Shown piece by piece: positions 1 to 5,913 of a stretch of 7,693 bases of DNA; position 1 is the first letter of the stretch; each line of letters opens with the position of its first letter. This DNA comes from JANRKT01 sp033763355 (GTDB lineage: Bacteria > Bacteroidota > Bacteroidia > Chitinophagales > Chitinophagaceae), in contig JANRKT010000326.1 of NCBI GenBank assembly GCA_033763355.1, forward strand, positions 1-7,693, in the 5' to 3' direction. The notes beneath the pieces are model-generated. The model saw only the letters and a list, made by a program, of their open reading frames with translations, did no database searches and had not been told where the DNA came from. The position numbers and the translations under genes are program-made.

Positions 1-738
1 TACATTGAGTATGGAAAGGCAAACATCGAGGCCGATAAAATCTGCCAGTTGCAGAGGCCCCATCGGATGGGCCATTCCGAGTTTCATTACTGTATCAATT
101 TCTTCCACTCCTGCAACGCCTTCATACAAACTGTAAATGGCTTCATTGATCATCGGCATTAAAATGCGGTTGGCAATAAAACCGGGGTAATCATTTACCA
201 CGCAGGGGACTTTGCCTAACTGTTTACTCAGGTCAACAATCTTTTCTGTTACCTCTTTATTAGTTGCATAGCCGTTGATGATTTCAACCAGTTTCATAAC
301 CGGCACTGGGTTCATAAAATGCATGCCGATAACCAGTTCAGGCCTTTTGGTAACAGCGGCAATTTTGGTTATAGATATGGAGGATGTATTGGTTGCAAGT
401 ATGCATCCTGCAGGTGCAGCTTCATCCAGTTGTTTGAATATTCTAAGTTTCAGTTCAGTATTTTCGGTGGCTGCTTCCACTGCCAGTTCAGCGTCTTTTA
501 CGCCGGTAGGTAAATCGGTAAATGTTGTAATGCAGGACAAAGCTTTTTGCTTTTGCTCTTCAGTAACAGTTCCTTTTGCAACCTGCCGGTCAAAATTTTT
601 ACCAATAGTCTGAATAGCTTTTTCCAGTTGTGCTGCAGAAACATCAATGAGGTTTACCCTGAACCCGGTTTGGGCAAATACATGTGCGATACCATTGCCC
701 ATGGTGCCGGCGCCGATAACTGCAATCGTTTTAAACAT
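1..738 (-). CDS. hbd: 3-hydroxybutyryl-CoA dehydrogenase, 3' end cut by window edge
   Basis: This gene encodes an NAD(P)-dependent oxidoreductase of the 3-hydroxyacyl-CoA dehydrogenase family, which interconverts 3-hydroxyacyl-CoA and acetoacyl-CoA in the cytoplasm (beta-oxidation or butanoate metabolism). I translated the minus strand from ATG at 738-736. It is open for all 246 codons to the window edge, so about 40-50 C-terminal residues of a usual ~285-300 aa protein are missing. Visible features are a Rossmann motif GAGTMGNGIAH (residues 9-19), an acidic residue D32 at the end of the second strand (NAD ribose), NTSS at 117-120, the catalytic H140 in GMHFMNP, the partner E152 in PVMKLVE, and PGFIANR (185-191) with conserved N190, where the C-terminal dimerisation domain begins. 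The PVMKLVE context favours the short stand-alone Hbd/PaaH type over the FadB fusion. The exact chain-length preference is not readable. The start has no Shine-Dalgarno sequence, but a good promoter lies just upstream. It is transcribed away from the exporter cluster and is probably unrelated to it. Confidence 0.93.
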   Translation of the reverse strand, partial: MFKTIAVIGAGTMGNGIAHVFAQTGFRVNLIDVSAAQLEKAIQTIGKNFDRQVAKGTVTEEQKQKALSCITTFTDLPTGVKDAELAVEAATENTELKLRIFKQLDEAAPAGCILATNTSSISITKIAAVTKRPELVIGMHFMNPVPVMKLVEIINGYATNKEVTEKIVDLSKQLGKVPCVVNDYPGFIANRILMPMINEAIYSLYEGVAGVEEIDTVMKLGMAHPMGPLQLADFIGLDVCLSILNV

Positions 739-770
739 GTGACGTTTTTAAAAGAAAATTCAAAATGCTG

Positions 771-801
771 CAAGAATATCAGCCGCAAATGTAATGGCAA
801 A
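771..801 (-). promoter_or_regulatory. Predicted Bacteroidota-type promoter for the dehydrogenase gene
   Basis: On the minus strand, TTTG (801-798) is followed after exactly 19 bp by TATTCTTG (778-771). The known Bacteroidota sigma-ABfr consensus is TTTG, about 19 bp, TAnnTTTG. The -33 box matches 4/4 and the -7 box matches all but one defined position. Transcription would begin around 764-767, giving a leader of roughly 30 nt before the ATG at 738. The sequence match is seen directly, but promoter activity is inferred. Confidence 0.55.
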
Positions 802-875
802 AAGTGAACAGCGGTAATGCAAATGCCGCTACAGGCTGTAACTTTCCGTTACTTCAAAATTAAAGTTGCCGCAAA

Positions 876-1310
876 ATGAGAAAAGTAGAAGCCCAAACCA
901 GCATCAGGGCTGCAGCACATCAAATTACAGCTGCATTTCTTATGCACGAACACCTGAATGGCTGGTGGTATGTGCAGCGTTCATTGGTGGAACCCAAGAA
1001 AGGAGGAGTATGGGCACTGGCATGGGAGGTAACAGAAGCAGGGATAAAATATGTGAGCAGCGGGACCATTGGTGAATATGATCCCGGTAAATATTTAAGG
1101 ATTGATAACCTCGTTTACCTGAACACTGAACGACAGATACTGGGCCCGATGCAGCTTGAAATTTTCGTTAATGGCCTCGAAACAGAATCAAAGGTGAAAA
1201 TTATTCAGTCCGGTTACCTGTATGGTGGCGACTGGGACTGGTATTATGATGCTGTTGTGCAGGGGTGGCCACATGCTGTACAATTGCTTAAAAAATATCT
1301 TGAAGGATAA
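876..1310 (+). CDS. START/SRPBCC-domain protein, AHSA1-like, 144 aa
   Basis: This small soluble protein has no signal peptide or membrane segment. Its length (144 aa) and pattern fit the SRPBCC helix-grip fold, in the Activator of Hsp90 ATPase homologue 1-like / polyketide cyclase-like branch. That pattern is an N-terminal strand (MRKVEAQTSI), then a helix and a Trp-rich stretch (NGWWYV, around residues 28-33). A GGVWAL strand and a G-x-I-x-E-Y-D-P-G-K turn (around 64-73) follow, then YGGDWDWYYDAVVQGW leading into a C-terminal helix ending LLKKYLEG. Members bind hydrophobic ligands or act as small stress or lipid-handling proteins, and no reaction can be assigned here. The ATG at 876 is preceded by A-rich sequence rather than a Shine-Dalgarno sequence. 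TAAAGTTG at 861-868 resembles a -7 box but has no good -33 partner and would leave almost no leader. It is divergent from the dehydrogenase and 114 bp ahead of the exporter genes, so co-transcription with them is possible but not shown. Confidence 0.75.
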   Translation: MRKVEAQTSIRAAAHQITAAFLMHEHLNGWWYVQRSLVEPKKGGVWALAWEVTEAGIKYVSSGTIGEYDPGKYLRIDNLVYLNTERQILGPMQLEIFVNGLETESKVKIIQSGYLYGGDWDWYYDAVVQGWPHAVQLLKKYLEG

Positions 1311-1424
1311 TACTCCCGGCGCAGCTGATATTTCTTTTCCGCCTCATTGTTTATTTTCTCCGTTTCCATGTCTTTTATTTTTCCTGTTCTTCAATCATTC
1401 TTCATTTTGTTGCAAATTCATAAA
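1311..1424 (+). promoter_or_regulatory. Pyrimidine-rich upstream region of the exporter cluster, weak promoter candidate
   Basis: This is a 114-bp gap before the TolC-like gene. From about 1330 to 1411 the plus strand is strongly T/C-rich. The best promoter-like match is TCATTTTG (1402-1409; one defined mismatch to TAnnTTTG) with TTTT at 1379-1382, 19 bp upstream (one mismatch to TTTG). It would start transcription near 1416, very close to the ATG at 1425. No clear LytTR-type direct repeat or strong terminator hairpin is visible. The assignment is tentative, and the operon may instead be read from further upstream. Confidence 0.25.
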
Positions 1425-2729
1425 ATGATGAAGTGGTTGTTAACAGCATTTATTTGCGCCGCCACGTTTTCTGTAAATGCACAGGTTCAGTTCAGCAGCC
1501 TCGGGGAATTGCTTCAATATGCAGACCGCAACAGTATAACAGCAAAGCAGGGAAAAATGCTTGTTGATGCCAGCCGTGAGGAAGTTGGTATTCAGCGTTC
1601 GGGCTTACTTCCCAAAATAAATTTATCCGGTACGGCAGATTATAATCCCATCATCGCCACGCAGCTTATCCCTGAAAGTGTTTTCGGTGGGCAAGACGGG
1701 AAGTTCCGTAAAGTGCAGTTTGGTTTGCCATTTGGTTTTACTTCCGGTGCTGAATTGAGCATTCCTGTTATCAACCTGGAAAAATGGAAACAACTGGAAA
1801 AAGCAAAACTGCAAAGCGTTCAGACGGGCTGGACGCAAAAAGCAAACCTCGAGAACCTGCACATCCAGCTTACAAGGTATTACTACCAGGAGCTTGCAAT
1901 GAAAGCTGCCGTAAAACTCAATTTGCAAAACGGGGAAACAGTAACAAAGCTGCTCCGCATCATGGCGCAGCGCAAACAAAATGGGGTACTGAACCCTTCT
2001 GATTACAACCGTTCAAAAAATTTACAGCTTGATGTATTGAATGCAGGAAAAGAATATGAGCGCCTTTTGGCAGAAGCACGTATCGGCCTTCATGCTTTGC
2101 TCAACCTGCCCGATTCAGTTGAGATAAGCTTGAATGATTCGTTGCAGGATTTTAACTGGCCAATGACAAATTACGCAGCAAATGACATTTCAAACAGACC
2201 GGGATGGAAAGAAGCTAATGTAAAAGCTGATGTGGCGCAGAAATTATGGGAAGAAAGCCGCAGGGCCGGATTGCCTAAACTTTCTTTTTACAGCAGATAT
2301 ACGTATAACTGGCAAATGAAATTCAGTACCAATACCAATATCGGTTTTGATGTCAGTTCATTGGGGTTGCGGTTTGATTTTCCTCTTTTCCAGGGCAATT
2401 TTTACAGGGGCACACAAACCAAAAATGAGTTATTGTTTCAGTCGGCAAAGCTTGAAAGGGATAAAGTAAAGTCAAGCCTTCAGCAGCAGCAAAAAGAATG
2501 GCGGAACAATTATACCAAAGCGCATGAGCAGCATGCCCTGTTGCTTGAAAAAACAAAAGTGGCAGCTGATAACCTCCGTATAGCAGAACTGAATATGAAG
2601 GAAGGTGTAATGGAATTTAATGAGTACAACGAAATTTTCCTTGAATACAATAAGGCACAACTGGATTACCTTCAGAATTTGTCTGACGGCATCCTGTATT
2701 ATCTTTTGCTCACTCAAAATGTTCAGTAA
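1425..2729 (+). CDS. TolC-family outer-membrane efflux protein
   Basis: This is the outer-membrane duct of a tripartite exporter. I chose the ATG at 1425 (or the adjacent one at 1428) rather than the upstream in-frame ATG at 1347, because it gives a classic Sec signal peptide: MMK, a hydrophobic core WLLTAFICAATF, then SVNA with predicted cleavage after A19 before QVQF. An extra 26-residue hydrophobic leader from 1347 would bury this signal. The resulting 434-aa protein is in the usual TolC/OEP size range. It shows the expected duplicated plan: a beta-rich segment (around 60-115), a long helical pair (around 120-225, with YYYQELAMKAAVKL and LNPSDYNRSKNLQL), a second beta segment (around 300-335, RYTYNWQMKF to FPLFQGNF), and a second long helical pair (around 338-425, rich in Q/K/E) ending LDYLQNLSDGILYYLLLTQ. 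It is separated by 2 nt from the adaptor gene, so the two are almost certainly co-transcribed. The substrate is set by the whole complex and cannot be inferred from this subunit. Confidence 0.9.
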   Translation: MMKWLLTAFICAATFSVNAQVQFSSLGELLQYADRNSITAKQGKMLVDASREEVGIQRSGLLPKINLSGTADYNPIIATQLIPESVFGGQDGKFRKVQFGLPFGFTSGAELSIPVINLEKWKQLEKAKLQSVQTGWTQKANLENLHIQLTRYYYQELAMKAAVKLNLQNGETVTKLLRIMAQRKQNGVLNPSDYNRSKNLQLDVLNAGKEYERLLAEARIGLHALLNLPDSVEISLNDSLQDFNWPMTNYAANDISNRPGWKEANVKADVAQKLWEESRRAGLPKLSFYSRYTYNWQMKFSTNTNIGFDVSSLGLRFDFPLFQGNFYRGTQTKNELLFQSAKLERDKVKSSLQQQQKEWRNNYTKAHEQHALLLEKTKVAADNLRIAELNMKEGVMEFNEYNEIFLEYNKAQLDYLQNLSDGILYYLLLTQNVQ

Positions 2730-2731
2730 TC

Positions 2732-3823
2732 ATGAATAAGTTTTTTTTATTACTAATGTCTGTTGTTGCTTTTTTTTCCTGTAAACAAAAGCAACAGGAA
2801 ATAAAACCGCAGATCAAAGAACTTACAGAGGCAGTTTATGCATCCGGCACTTTGGTTCCGGAAGAAGAATACAAACTGGTATCTACAGTTGAAGGCTACA
2901 TGGTAAGGGCATTGGTAAAGGAAGGCGATACCGTTAAAAAAGGGCAGCTGTTGTTTACACTCAGCAGCAGCAGCAGGCAGGTACAGGAGCAGACTGCACA
3001 GGCATTGGTGCAGAAAACAATTCCTGTTGTGTCAAATCAATCACCAATACTTCATGAACTGGAAGGAAGGATTGAGCTGGCAAAGATCAGGATGCAGAAC
3101 GACAGTTTGAATTTTGTACGGTATAAAAACCTTTATGAGCAGGACGCCACATCAAAAAGCAATTATGAGAAATACCTTTTACAATACCAGGGATCATCAA
3201 AAGATCACAGCAACCTGCAGCAGCAATTCAGGCAGCAGAAACTTTCTCTTGCATTGCAGTTGCAGCAGGCGGAAAACCAACTGGCGTTAAGCCGCAACGA
3301 AGTAAACAACGGATTATTAAAAAGTTTTACCGATGGGGTGTTGTATGATTTGTATAAAAGAGAGGGTGATTTGGTTACACCCAATCAGCCCGTGGCATTA
3401 ATTGGCAGGGGAAAGATGATTGCAAAACTACTTGTTGATGAGGATGACCTTGACAAAGTAAAAGAGGGGCAGAAAGTGCTTATTACAATGGATGCTTTCC
3501 CGGATAAAGTTTTTAATGCAACAGTGCACCGCATCTATCCCATGCTTAACAAAGTGGAGCAGTCATTCCGTGTGGATGCCGTACCTGATGGCCCGCTGCC
3601 CGTTGGTATTTACGGTTTGAATATAGAGGCCAATATCGTTATTGGCGAAAACAAAAAAGTAATGGTGATACCGAAAAATGCCCTGATGGCAGGCGACAGT
3701 GTGATGATTAAAGAAGGAAGTAAAAAAGCAAAAGTAAAAATCAGCAAGGGCGTGGAGGATAAAGAATGGGTACAGGTAAAAGGAGGTATAACAGAACAAT
3801 CACTTTTAATTGTGCGGTTATGA
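2732..3823 (+). CDS. Periplasmic adaptor subunit (HlyD/MacA-like membrane fusion lipoprotein)
   Basis: This 363-aa adaptor would bridge the inner-membrane ABC permease and the TolC-like duct. The N-terminus is a lipoprotein signal (MNKFFLLLMSVVAFFSC) with lipidation predicted at C17. The first half of a biotinyl-lipoyl domain lies around 46-79 (EGYMVRALVKEGDTVKKGQ, with the G-D-x-V-K-K-G-Q turn). A Gln-rich alpha-helical hairpin follows around 107-192, and the second lipoyl half around 195-225 (DGVLYDLYKREGDLVTPNQ). A beta-barrel spans about 226-305 (VDEDDLDKVKEGQKVLITMD), and a membrane-proximal domain runs from about 310 to the end (VMVIPKNALMAGDSV). This order is standard for HlyD_D23/RND-MFP-type adaptors. 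The gene starts 2 nt after the TolC-like stop, and its TGA overlaps the permease ATG (ATGA, 3820-3823). Two T8 tracts (2741-2748, 2770-2777) and a 10-bp inverted repeat lie within the signal-peptide codons. An AGGAGGT string near the 3' end (3781-3787) is 32 nt from the permease ATG, too far to act as a normal Shine-Dalgarno sequence. Confidence 0.9.
   Translation: MNKFFLLLMSVVAFFSCKQKQQEIKPQIKELTEAVYASGTLVPEEEYKLVSTVEGYMVRALVKEGDTVKKGQLLFTLSSSSRQVQEQTAQALVQKTIPVVSNQSPILHELEGRIELAKIRMQNDSLNFVRYKNLYEQDATSKSNYEKYLLQYQGSSKDHSNLQQQFRQQKLSLALQLQQAENQLALSRNEVNNGLLKSFTDGVLYDLYKREGDLVTPNQPVALIGRGKMIAKLLVDEDDLDKVKEGQKVLITMDAFPDKVFNATVHRIYPMLNKVEQSFRVDAVPDGPLPVGIYGLNIEANIVIGENKKVMVIPKNALMAGDSVMIKEGSKKAKVKISKGVEDKEWVQVKGGITEQSLLIVRL
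2764..2796 (+). repeat. Perfect 10-bp inverted repeat in the adaptor signal-peptide region
   Basis: TGTTGCTTTT (2764-2773) is perfectly complementary to AAAAGCAACA (2787-2796) with a 13-nt loop. In the mRNA this could form a stem-loop 32 nt into the adaptor coding region, over codons about 11-22. The left arm includes half of a T8 tract (2770-2777). It is not followed by a U-run, so it does not look like a standard intrinsic terminator. A role in translation or in differential expression of the duct versus downstream genes is only a possibility. Confidence 0.5.
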
Positions 3824-5079
3824 ACTGGAAACTGGCTTTTGATATTGCTGTTACACACCTGCTTACCAAGAAGAAGCAGAGTATTGTGGCTATGCTGGGT
3901 GTATTGTTTGGTATATCCATGTTTATACTGATGATCAGTTTTATGACAGGCGTTAACCAGTTTCTTGAAGACATGGCGATGGATAATACCCCGCACATAC
4001 GTATTTACAATCCTGTTGAGGTAAAAGATGAAACCATTATAGCCAATCACTCAAAGAAACCGGGGGCATGGTATGTTGTACATCACCAGAAACCAAAGAA
4101 CGACCTCCCCAAAATAAAAAATGGTTTACTGTTGTCTGCAGAGCTGGAAAAAATGCCCGGGGTAATGGGCGTTGTGCCACAGGTTTCTTCACAGGTGTTT
4201 TTTAACAACGGCCCGGTTCAGATACCCGGTAATATTTCAGGAGTGGATGTGCGCAAGCAGGATGAACTGTTTTATCTCGGCAATAAAATGGATGAAGGAA
4301 ATCTTGACGACTTGCTGAAAGCAGCTGATGCAATCATTATGGGAAGGGGCCTTGCTGAAAAAGCAAGTGTAAGATTGGGCGACAAAGTGAGTGTAACCAC
4401 GCCTGAAGGATATAACCTGATACTTAAAGTAGTGGGCATATTTTCTTATGGCATCGCTACGCTCGATGATACCAAAAGTTTTGCAACGCTTGCAACGGTG
4501 CAGAAAATACTTCAGCGTGACCCTTCTTATATTACAGATATTAATATCAAAATGAATGACATGAAGAAAGCGGCTGCATTTAAAGCAGAACTGAAGGAGC
4601 AGATGCCCGGGGTATTTTTTGAAGATTGGGAAGAAGCCAATGCTTCCATACTGGCCGGCGAAAAAATCAGGAGTGTAATGACAGGGGTGGTTTCTTTTAC
4701 TTTATTGTTGGTTGCAGGTTTTGGTATTTACAATATCATGAACATGAATATTGTAAACAAGATGAAAGACATAGCAATACTGAAAGCAACGGGTTTTCAG
4801 GGAAAAGATATTACAGGCATTTTTTTACTGGAATCAGTAATGATCGGGGTAACCGGCGGATTACTGGGCTTGCTGCTGGGCTTTACGGTCTGTTATATTT
4901 TATCAATCACACCATTCCCTGCCGGAACTTTTTTCCGCATTGATACGTTCCCGGTTGATTTTAATCCCCTTCATTATATATTGGGGCTTGTGTTTGGTTT
5001 TTTAACCACCTTGATGGCAGGTTATTTCCCTGCATTAAAAGCTTCGAGGATTGACCCGGTGAGGATAATAAGGGGATAA
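3820..5079 (+). CDS. ABC transporter permease, FtsX/LolC-E/MacB type
   Basis: This is the inner-membrane permease of a type VII (mechanotransmission-type) ABC exporter. The ATG at 3820 overlaps the adaptor stop as ATGA. An in-frame ATG at 3766 would add an 18-residue basic/polar tail, but MNWKLAFDIAVTHLLTKKKQS is the typical short cytoplasmic start of this family. The 419-aa protein has TM1 (around 22-44), a large periplasmic MacB_PCD-like domain (around 46-282), and three C-terminal TMs (around 286-308, 335-363, 385-408). The coupling loop MKDIAILKATGFQGKDI sits between TM2 and TM3, and the C-terminus PALKASRIDPVRIIRG is diagnostic of the FtsX superfamily. The DWEEANASILAGEKIRSVM segment before TM2 recalls LolC/LolE more than MacB. 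No ATPase domain is fused; the ATPase is the next gene. With only one permease gene, it probably acts as a homodimer. Substrate unknown. Confidence 0.9.
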   Translation: MNWKLAFDIAVTHLLTKKKQSIVAMLGVLFGISMFILMISFMTGVNQFLEDMAMDNTPHIRIYNPVEVKDETIIANHSKKPGAWYVVHHQKPKNDLPKIKNGLLLSAELEKMPGVMGVVPQVSSQVFFNNGPVQIPGNISGVDVRKQDELFYLGNKMDEGNLDDLLKAADAIIMGRGLAEKASVRLGDKVSVTTPEGYNLILKVVGIFSYGIATLDDTKSFATLATVQKILQRDPSYITDINIKMNDMKKAAAFKAELKEQMPGVFFEDWEEANASILAGEKIRSVMTGVVSFTLLLVAGFGIYNIMNMNIVNKMKDIAILKATGFQGKDITGIFLLESVMIGVTGGLLGLLLGFTVCYILSITPFPAGTFFRIDTFPVDFNPLHYILGLVFGFLTTLMAGYFPALKASRIDPVRIIRG

Positions 5080-5086
5080 AAAGTTC

Positions 5087-5184
5087 AAGAAGCAAGAAAC
5101 AAAAAACAAGGAACAAGAAACAAGGAACAGGGAAAAAGAAGCAAGAAGCAAGGAACAAGAAACAGGGAATAAAGAATAAGGAAC
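5087..5184 (+). repeat. Tandem array of 14 degenerate heptanucleotides, consensus AAGRAAC
   Basis: Read in steps of 7 from 5087 the units are AAGAAGC, AAGAAAC, AAAAAAC, AAGGAAC, AAGAAAC, AAGGAAC, AGGGAAA, AAGAAGC, AAGAAGC, AAGGAAC, AAGAAAC, AGGGAAT, AAAGAAT and AAGGAAC. The register holds without any insertion or deletion, and a possible decayed 15th unit (AAAGTTC) sits at 5080-5086. The last base of the unit is C in 11 of 14 copies, and T occurs only twice in 98 bp, so the strand is strongly purine-biased. The array starts 7 nt after the permease stop and ends 51 nt before the ATPase start. Similar GTTYCTT/AAGRAAC heptamer runs are, to my recollection, scattered in Bacteroidota genomes, often mis-annotated as small proteins. 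Function is unknown. Confidence 0.85.
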
Positions 5185-5235
5185 AATGCAAAAGTAAAAA
5201 GGCAAAAAGTACATGCTTGTAATAGATATAATAAT
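5185..5235 (+). promoter_or_regulatory. A/T-rich leader of the ATPase gene, no clear promoter
   Basis: This 51-nt stretch follows the heptamer array and runs into the ATPase ATG. It is A-rich and ends in TAGATATAATAAT directly before the start codon. No TAnnTTTG box with a TTTG partner is visible, so I see no independent Bacteroidota-type promoter. The A/T-rich, unstructured bases just before the ATG fit the Shine-Dalgarno-independent initiation usual in Bacteroidota. Confidence 0.3.
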
Positions 5236-5913
5236 ATGGAAGCCGTTTTAAAAGCTACAAACATCGTTAAATACTTTCACGAACCGGAAGATTTCCAGGT
5301 GTTGCGTGGTGTTAGTTTTGAAGTGAAGAAAGGGGAATTTCTTTCTGTTGTGGGCAAATCAGGTTGCGGTAAATCAACTTTGCTTTATATCCTCAGCACA
5401 ATGGATACTGATTTTACAGGAGAACTTGAAATAAAGGGAAGCAAAATAAACGGTTGGAAGCAGAACAGCCTGGCCGGCTTCCGTGGTGAGAACCTCGGTT
5501 TTGTTTTCCAGTTTCATTACCTTTTGCCTGAGTTCAGCGCTTTAAAAAATGTAATGTTGCCTGCTTTGAAACTGAGAAAATACAGCAAAGATGAAATTGA
5601 ACAAAGGGCGATGGAGAAATTGAAACTGGTGGATATGCAGGAACATGCACAAAAGGTTTCTTCTAAATTATCAGGCGGGCAGCAGCAGCGTGTGGCTATT
5701 GCAAGGGCAATGATCAATGACCCCGCTATTATTATGTGCGATGAACCGACAGGAAACCTTGACAAGACAAATTCGCAGCGTGTGTTTGATATCTTCAAAC
5801 GGCTTACAAGGGAAAACCATCAGACCCTCATTACTGTTACCCATGATCCTGATTTTGCAGCAGGGTCTGACAGGGTAATTGAAATGAGCGACGGAAAAAT
5901 CATCAGGGCATGA
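5236..5913 (+). CDS. ABC transporter ATP-binding protein, LolD/MacB type
   Basis: This 225-aa cytoplasmic ATPase would power the upstream permease. All nucleotide-binding motifs are intact: Walker A GKSGCGKST (40-48), Q-loop Q92 in FQFHYLLPEFSALKNV, ABC signature LSGGQQQ (145-151), Walker B IIMCDE (165-170) with catalytic E170, D-loop NLD (174-176), and switch H203 in VTHD. The FQFHYLLPEFSAL Q-loop context resembles LolD more closely than MacB, whose corresponding segment usually reads FQxxNLLP. Length is typical for a stand-alone LolD-like subunit (about 220-235 aa). It is separated from its permease by 156 bp containing the heptamer array, the one large gap in this cluster, while its TGA overlaps the ATG of the kinase gene (5910-5913). 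That overlap ties its translation to the two-component system. The family (o228/MacB-LolD) is secure, and the transported substrate is not. Confidence 0.93.
   Translation: MEAVLKATNIVKYFHEPEDFQVLRGVSFEVKKGEFLSVVGKSGCGKSTLLYILSTMDTDFTGELEIKGSKINGWKQNSLAGFRGENLGFVFQFHYLLPEFSALKNVMLPALKLRKYSKDEIEQRAMEKLKLVDMQEHAQKVSSKLSGGQQQRVAIARAMINDPAIIMCDEPTGNLDKTNSQRVFDIFKRLTRENHQTLITVTHDPDFAAGSDRVIEMSDGKIIRA

Noticed and set aside
275..613. Plus-strand open frames over the left end of the window.
   Set aside because: They are antisense to the intact dehydrogenase reading frame, which carries all the family motifs.
1318..1343. GGCG...CGCC possible stem after the START-domain gene, considered as a terminator.
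   Set aside because: Only 4 bp of stem with an 18-nt loop; too weak to call.
1330..1411. Pyrimidine-rich leader as a pairing partner for the purine-rich heptamer array in the same mRNA.
   Set aside because: The longest exact complement I noticed is about 7 nt (CCTGTTC, 1383-1389, with GAACAGG, 5125-5131), which biased composition easily explains. The leader shows no 7-nt periodicity.
1347..1424. Upstream in-frame ATG extending the TolC-like protein by 26 residues.
   Set aside because: The extension would place a second hydrophobic stretch before a perfect Sec signal peptide starting at 1425. The T/C-rich DNA gives hydrophobic codons by composition alone.
2961..2985. AGC/CAG triplet runs in the adaptor gene as a microsatellite.
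   Set aside because: Short and in frame, encoding Ser and Gln codons next to a Gln-rich coiled-coil. Ordinary codon use explains them.
3781..3787. AGGAGGT, a perfect Shine-Dalgarno-like string.
   Set aside because: It lies 32 nt before the permease ATG with no start codon at a suitable distance, and it encodes ordinary adaptor residues. Bacteroidota seldom use Shine-Dalgarno sequences.
3766..3819. Upstream in-frame ATG for the permease gene.
   Set aside because: It lies within the adaptor coding region and adds an atypical polar tail. The ATGA overlap at 3820 matches the other junctions of the cluster and gives a family-typical N-terminus.
4961..5191. A 76-codon minus-strand open frame rich in Cys, Phe, Leu and Val that looks like a membrane peptide.
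   Set aside because: Its repetitive half is just the reverse reading of the heptamer array, and the rest overlaps the permease 3' end antisense. It has no promoter or conserved-looking domain.
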